Part shown: positions 63,679 through 64,000 of the stretch, piece after piece
How positions within the stretch are numbered: the stretch's first letter is position 1
Layout: every line of letters starts with the position of its first letter
Origin: an uncultured Parolsenella sp.
GTDB taxonomy: Bacteria; Actinomycetota; Coriobacteriia; Coriobacteriales; Atopobiaceae
Assembly (NCBI GenBank): GCA_934668375.1
Contig: CAKUNF010000008.1
Location: forward strand, 1-64,000
Length of the DNA stretch: 64,000 bases
Reading direction: 5' to 3'
Translations under genes and position numbers: made by a program
The notes under the pieces: generated by a model
Database searches by the model: none
Seen by the model: the letters and a program-made list of their open reading frames with translations, nothing else
What the model was told of the DNA's origin: nothing

Positions 63679-64000
63679 ATGATCGTCCGCCTGAACAAGG
63701 CCGTCCTGCACGTTCTCGACCTCGACTCTGCTGTAAGCGTGCTGTCCAAGGCCGAGCTCGACCTGGAGGAGAAGCCCGTCAAGTCCTACGTGCAGAGCAT
63801 CTGCCGCAAGGCGTTGGGCTCCACGGACTGCCGTCACGGCAACTTCGGCACGGACAACGCGCTCGCCACGAAGGTGAGCCGCTACCTTCATGGTGCCGAC
63901 GAGTTCGTGCCCCTCACGGCCGAGATGGCGAGCTTCGTGTTCGGCGAGATCCAGCGTGCGGACGGCGCCAAGAGCACCGACATGCTCGTGGCCGACTTCA
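63679..64000 (+). CDS. Nucleoid-associated protein, NA37/YejK family, 5' part
   Basis: 107 residues are visible before the window ends, so the gene is partial. It begins MIVRLNKAVLHVLDLDS and continues with AELDLEEKPVKSYVQ, the HGADEFVPLTAEMASFVFGE segment and DMLVADF. This matches the N-terminal part of the 37-kDa nucleoid-associated family as found in Gram-positives. Those proteins bind the nucleoid, but their exact role is not settled. The gene is absent from closed-frame predictions because its stop lies outside. GGAGG precedes the ATG by 5 bp. Confidence 0.8.
   Translation, partial: MIVRLNKAVLHVLDLDSAVSVLSKAELDLEEKPVKSYVQSICRKALGSTDCRHGNFGTDNALATKVSRYLHGADEFVPLTAEMASFVFGEIQRADGAKSTDMLVADF

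Overview
The window is about two-thirds GC and densely coded. Gene content points to a high-GC Gram-positive bacterium, most likely a member of the Coriobacteriia (Collinsella/Olsenella-like). The clues are an AmaP/DUF2273/Asp23 envelope-stress cluster, MurT/GatD lipid II amidation, an LPXTG sorting signal, an archaeal-type Pth2 and an exosortase-G locus. The taxonomic guess is inference. No rRNA, tRNA, CRISPR array, prophage or intact insertion sequence was seen.

Layout. 0.2-5 kb: two large membrane proteins, the second GT-C-like, then tyrS. 5-12 kb: a Vsr-fold protein of mixed composition, a U32 peptidase, two tandem NifU-type Fe-S scaffold domains, dcd, lgt and a yebC-type regulator. 12-16 kb: an AmaP, DUF2273 and Asp23 cluster running into murT-gatD. 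16-23.5 kb: the most distinctive locus, a secreted protein with a C-terminal TM/Arg tail, an XrtG-type exosortase, a processive family 2 glycosyltransferase, a membrane-anchored 6-pyruvoyl-tetrahydropterin-synthase-like protein and a very large PTPS-related membrane protein. These are tightly spaced or overlapping. A GGDEF/PAS/EAL protein converges on the locus from the opposite strand. 26.6-30 kb: an M20 amidohydrolase and aspS. 30.4-37.7 kb: a frameshifted mini LPXTG protein, then on the minus strand gpmA, an ABC exporter with a coiled-coil FtsX permease, and a polysaccharide flippase. 37.9-43 kb: a FeoB-associated-type small protein, a glutamine-synthetase-like protein lacking three expected metal ligands, and a polar amino acid ABC transporter. 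43-48.8 kb: an atypical response regulator, an HtrA protease, ligA and a tyrosine phosphatase. 48.9-64 kb: a LOTUS-like/DUF3825 protein, pepT, a HAD phosphatase, pth2, a MacB-like ABC protein, an EEP phosphatase, a thioesterase, a GNAT enzyme, a HelD-like ATPase, a SixA-like phosphatase and the start of a nucleoid-associated protein.

Repeats. Four copies of a 172-193 bp non-coding element with terminal inverted repeats (MITE-like) occupy four of the longest intergenic regions. A second family, a GGTGACA-bounded palindromic repeat, occurs at three places. A third 136 bp element with perfect 21 bp inverted ends occurs once.

How the genes work together. Much of the window serves the cell envelope: lipoprotein maturation (lgt), peptidoglycan amidation (murT/gatD), envelope stress (AmaP/Asp23, HtrA), a flippase, exporters, and the exosortase locus. 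That locus plausibly makes a glycan and processes or attaches a secreted protein. The rest is housekeeping: tRNA charging, DNA ligation, nucleotide metabolism, peptidases and RNA polymerase recycling.
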